46,382 nucleotides of DNA from Chitinophaga pinensis (GTDB lineage: Bacteria; Bacteroidota; Bacteroidia; Flavobacteriales; Flavobacteriaceae): positions 1-46,382 of the forward strand of contig CAMCDQ010000015.1 of the NCBI GenBank assembly GCA_945873505.1, written 5' to 3'. Position 1 is the first letter of the stretch; the number at the start of each line of letters is the position of its first letter. The notes under the pieces were generated by a model. It did not search any database. It had not been told where the DNA came from and saw only the letters and a list, made by a program, of their open reading frames with translations. Position numbers and translations under genes: made by a program. This document shows, piece by piece, positions 44,132-46,382 of the stretch.

Positions 44132-44916
44132 TTTGTTGAGGGTTTAAAATTGTACAAATAAATTAACAATTGTAATAAAAAAAATAAAGAAAATTGATAA
44201 ACAAATATATACATATTATTCTTAAATTAAAACTAATTTATAATATATAATAATAAATTATTGTTAATTATTATTCGAGTTTCATCTTGGATTTGTTTTT
44301 TTTACCGCTTATGGTGCTAAATTATTTAATAGAACACAGATCTTTTTATCTCTAGGCTATAGTTATTAAAATAAAATTTTGAGATTTTGAGCCATAAAAT
44401 ACAGAATAAACCAATTTTTAAACCATCCAAGTAACGAGACTCTATTTATTAATACATTTCCTTGTTATCGAATTTTTTTAAAAAAAATGGGTCGACTGTA
44501 TTGCTATAAAAAAACAATAAAAACTAATTACACTTAAGGCCATCCTAAAGTCTTTGTGGTATTGGGCGTAATTATTTTTATAAGGATTTACTTCCTTTTT
44601 TTTGAAAAAGTTTGCATTTGCAGCTTGCTTTACCGATTTTGACTCTCCCACAAAGCTCCACAATCCATTATAAAATTGATCATAAAACAATCAATAATGT
44701 CGGGAAGCACTAAATAATGTATTTTTTAAACACCTTAGATCTTTTTTTAGCACACTTTATGAAATTAAGTCTTCTAATTTTGTTAAATATTTAGTAATAA
44801 CATAGGTAAAAAAATAAGAATTATTAAAATAATTATCAATTTTTTTTACATAATACTAATTAAGGATGTCAATTCTAAATTCGAAAACAATTAGAAATGA
44901 AAATGGTTTTGTACTT
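44132..44916. other. AT-rich region without a convincing gene
   Basis: About 0.8 kb of very AT-rich DNA. It should contain the kinase promoter (44132-44200). One minus-strand frame (44478-44690) opens right after a stop with TTG and no ATG; the piece NPYKNNYAQYHKDFRMALSV looks protein-like but is not recognised, and the plus strand there is also partly open. I do not call it a gene. Confidence 0.5.
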
Positions 44917-44962
44917 GGAAATAGTCTGATAATCCTTATGATTGGCTTTATTTAGCCCGACC
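44917..44962 (+). repeat. Possible decayed copy of the hairpin-cored repeat
   Basis: GGAAATAGTCTGATAATCC, eight bases, then GGCTTTATTTAGCCCGACC resembles copy 1 (GGGATAGTAGCGGCATCC ... GGATATAGCGAATAGCCCGA), sharing TAGCCCGACC exactly. The hairpin core is gone, so this is tentative. Confidence 0.35.
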
Positions 44963-45099
44963 ATCGCCTACTAGCAGTTCGGAGTAGGCAGTGAATAATA
45001 TAAACGGGAAAACTTTTAACAAAACGGGAAAAGCCTATCTATTATTTTTTTTTGATTAATCGAATGTAATTATATTCTGAAATTAATTTAGGGCTAAAT
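44950..45099. repeat. 9-bp inverted repeat enclosing a 132-base segment
   Basis: ATTTAGCCC (44950-44958) and GGGCTAAAT (45091-45099) are perfect inverted copies. Between them lie a hairpin GCCTAC / GTAGGC (44966-44989) and two copies of AAACGGGAAAA. It could be a structured RNA, a tiny mobile element or chance. The stretch 45100-45254 holds only the AT-rich leader of the transposase remnant. Confidence 0.4.
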
Positions 45100-45254
45100 A
45101 GGATTGAAATAAAGTATCATTAGAATACAATGAATTCAACTTTTAGATAAAATAGCATAGTGTCCACTATAAATTAAAATAAGTTCTTTGAAATTATTGT
45201 AAACCTGTATTAAAAGTCTCATTTTAGAGCGTGACGATTTGAAATGAATTCATT

Positions 45255-45791
45255 ATGTTCGTAAATAACTATACGAATAGGAATCACGGAAAATATGTCT
45301 TTTCTCAATTAGTTGAATTTCTGCCACAACGTGTTTTTGATAGATTTGAAAAAAAGTATGATGGAAACAAAAAAGTCAGACATTTTACTTGTTGGAATCA
45401 ACTTTTATATATGATTATCGATCAATTATCTTCTCGAGATAGCTTGAAAGATTTGATATATGCTTTTGATTCTTAAACTGTTGATTTGTGTTGGAGTGTA
45501 TTTTGATGGGCTCGTTTTAAAAAAACCAAAGCGGGAATTAAACTCCACACACTTTTTAATATTAACACAAAAATTCCTGTATTTATTTTCATTTCCGAGG
45601 CAAAAATTCACGATGTCAATGCAAGGAATAGTATCAATTACGAACTTTTTGATTATTATATTTTTGACCCTGCTGATGTTGATTACGTAAGACTTAATCG
45701 AATTGCAAAAAGACGGATAAATCTTCGGGAGTTTTTTGATGCTGAAAACAAAAAAATATTACTCTTTTTGACGAAAAGTTTAGTTTGCTAA
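45255..45791 (+). pseudogene. Decayed IS4-family transposase (DUF4372/DDE type)
   Basis: One reading frame of 179 codons from ATG 45255 to TAA 45791, broken by TAA at 45474 and TGA at 45504. The first part (FSQLVEFLPQRVFDRFEKKY; HFTCWNQLLYMIIDQLSSRD) is the DUF4372 N-terminal domain of Bacteroidetes IS4 transposases. The second part (KTKAGIKLHTLFNINTKIPV; EAKIHDVNARNSINYELFDY) is the start of the DDE domain. The piece that normally joins SLRDL to YAFDST, about 60 residues, is missing, and the C-terminal third is gone. So at least one internal deletion, nonsense changes and a 3' truncation have occurred. No terminal inverted repeats were identified. Confidence 0.85.
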
Positions 45792-46303
45792 CAAGTAGGT
45801 TATTTTAAGGTACGTTTTGACAATGCTCCTACTTTTTATATGAAGGAAAAATAAAGTTGTCCATTTTTTATTTTTTAAAATAATTTAATTAATCAAAGCA
45901 TAAACATCCGTGCCGTTATCTTACTATTTTCAAGGCATTACTATCTGTTCTTGTATAAAAATAAAAAAAATGATTTCGTGCCCCTAAAAAAATGAATTTG
46001 CACCCTTTTTTTTGTGATGTCAAGTATAATTTTACTTTTTAAAGTATGCTGTTTTTTTTTTAAAAAATTGACTACTATTTGAATTTAAAAATTTAAAACA
46101 AAAAAACTAACTATAAACCAATAATTTTGATTTATCAGCTTAACAAAACGCCTGTAAATAAATTACTTATGAAATTAGATCAAAACAATGTAAATGAACA
46201 CATTACGAACCAGTTGGTTTTCAACTTATTTTAAGTCGACCACTAGTGTACTATTACAACTCATAAATTGCAAATTAAGTATATTAAATTAGAATTAAAC
46301 ATC
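45792..46303. other. AT-rich non-coding stretch after the transposase remnant
   Basis: About 0.5 kb without a gene longer than 21 codons. A tiny plus-strand frame, ATG 46169 to TAA 46234 (MKLDQNNVNEHITNQLVFNL plus F), may be a gene-start remnant or chance. The promoter of the right-edge gene should lie near 46235-46300. Nothing else is recognised. Confidence 0.5.
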
Positions 46304-46382
46304 ATGATAACTTCAAAAGAATTTGACGAAGCATTAAAATTAATTTCTGAATATAAATATCAATTGGATAATGAATTAATAT
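46304..46382 (+). CDS. Start of a gene cut by the right window edge
   Basis: ATG at 46304 opens a frame that runs to the last base without a stop (MITSKEFDEALKLISEYKYQ...). Twenty-six codons are visible; the start looks like a helical, soluble N-terminus. The family cannot be named from this piece. Confidence 0.55.
   Translation, partial: MITSKEFDEALKLISEYKYQLDNELI

Noticed and set aside
44478..44690. A 70-codon minus-strand frame with protein-like middle part
   Set aside because: It opens directly after a stop with TTG, has no ATG, ends in a hydrophobic AT-rich tail, has no family resemblance I can name, and the opposite strand is also partly open there.
46169..46234. 21-codon frame before the right-edge gene
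   Set aside because: Too short to support as a gene; no conserved feature or clear promoter; mentioned only within the non-coding stretch.
1..46382. CRISPR arrays, prophage genes, integrons and rRNA genes
   Set aside because: No regularly spaced repeats, phage structural genes, integron integrase or rRNA sequence was seen; XerD has the housekeeping pattern and context.

Overview
The window looks like a chromosomal segment of a Flavobacterium-like member of the Bacteroidetes (Flavobacteriaceae). The reasons are low GC, promoters of the TTG-N19-TAnnTTTG type instead of clear Shine-Dalgarno sites, a fused CcsB/CcsA cytochrome c assembly protein, TonB-dependent receptor and CarboxypepD_reg proteins, DUF4290, DUF4199 and DUF5686 families, a zapA - 6S-like RNA - rny arrangement, and type B L31.

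Layout. 1-508: 3' part of an AraC-type regulator cut by the window edge. 576-3704: ccsBA. 3852-6665: a tight four-gene run (DUF2520 Rossmann protein, KdsC-like phosphatase, UbiA prenyltransferase, Maf). 6792-9477: lytic transglycosylase, alpha/beta hydrolase, pirin, small GNAT-like protein. 9516-12653 (minus): mtaB, GlmU-like protein, rpmE2. 12896-14396: DUF4199 and a GT2 glycosyltransferase. 14690-20013: phosphosugar mutase, YhcG/PDDEXK nuclease, MsbA-like ABC transporter, DUF2971; the YhcG and DUF2971 genes look like accessory insertions. 20010-24185 (minus): M23 peptidase and TonB-dependent receptor separated by a single in-frame stop. 24370-26737: coiled-coil (ZapB-like) protein, ZapA, 6S-like RNA, RNase Y. 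26849-31585: XerD, beta-barrel protein, AroQ, DUF5686. 31634-34898 (minus): CDF transporter, MurA, DUF4290, DUF493. 35169-39037: P-loop NTPase, RecQ, Fmt, HU. 39222-40508 (minus): class IV aminotransferase, START-like protein. 40660-40733: tRNA with CAT anticodon.

Right of the tRNA the character changes. There is an orphan fragment without an ATG, a two-component system (TPR-HisKA_2 kinase plus REC-AraC regulator), then about 2.2 kb of very AT-rich, mostly non-coding DNA with a decayed IS4-type transposase and the first codons of another gene at the right edge. This end reads as an accessory region.

Most points of interest are small. A hairpin-cored intergenic repeat family has three good copies (and one possible decayed copy), each good copy lying just upstream of a start codon in the same orientation. 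There is a 6S-like RNA whose ends pair perfectly over 11 bp, two 29-bp near-perfect palindromes (one inside the yhcG-like gene), and a MurA with Asp in place of the catalytic Cys. No CRISPR array, prophage or obvious large novel multi-gene system was seen.
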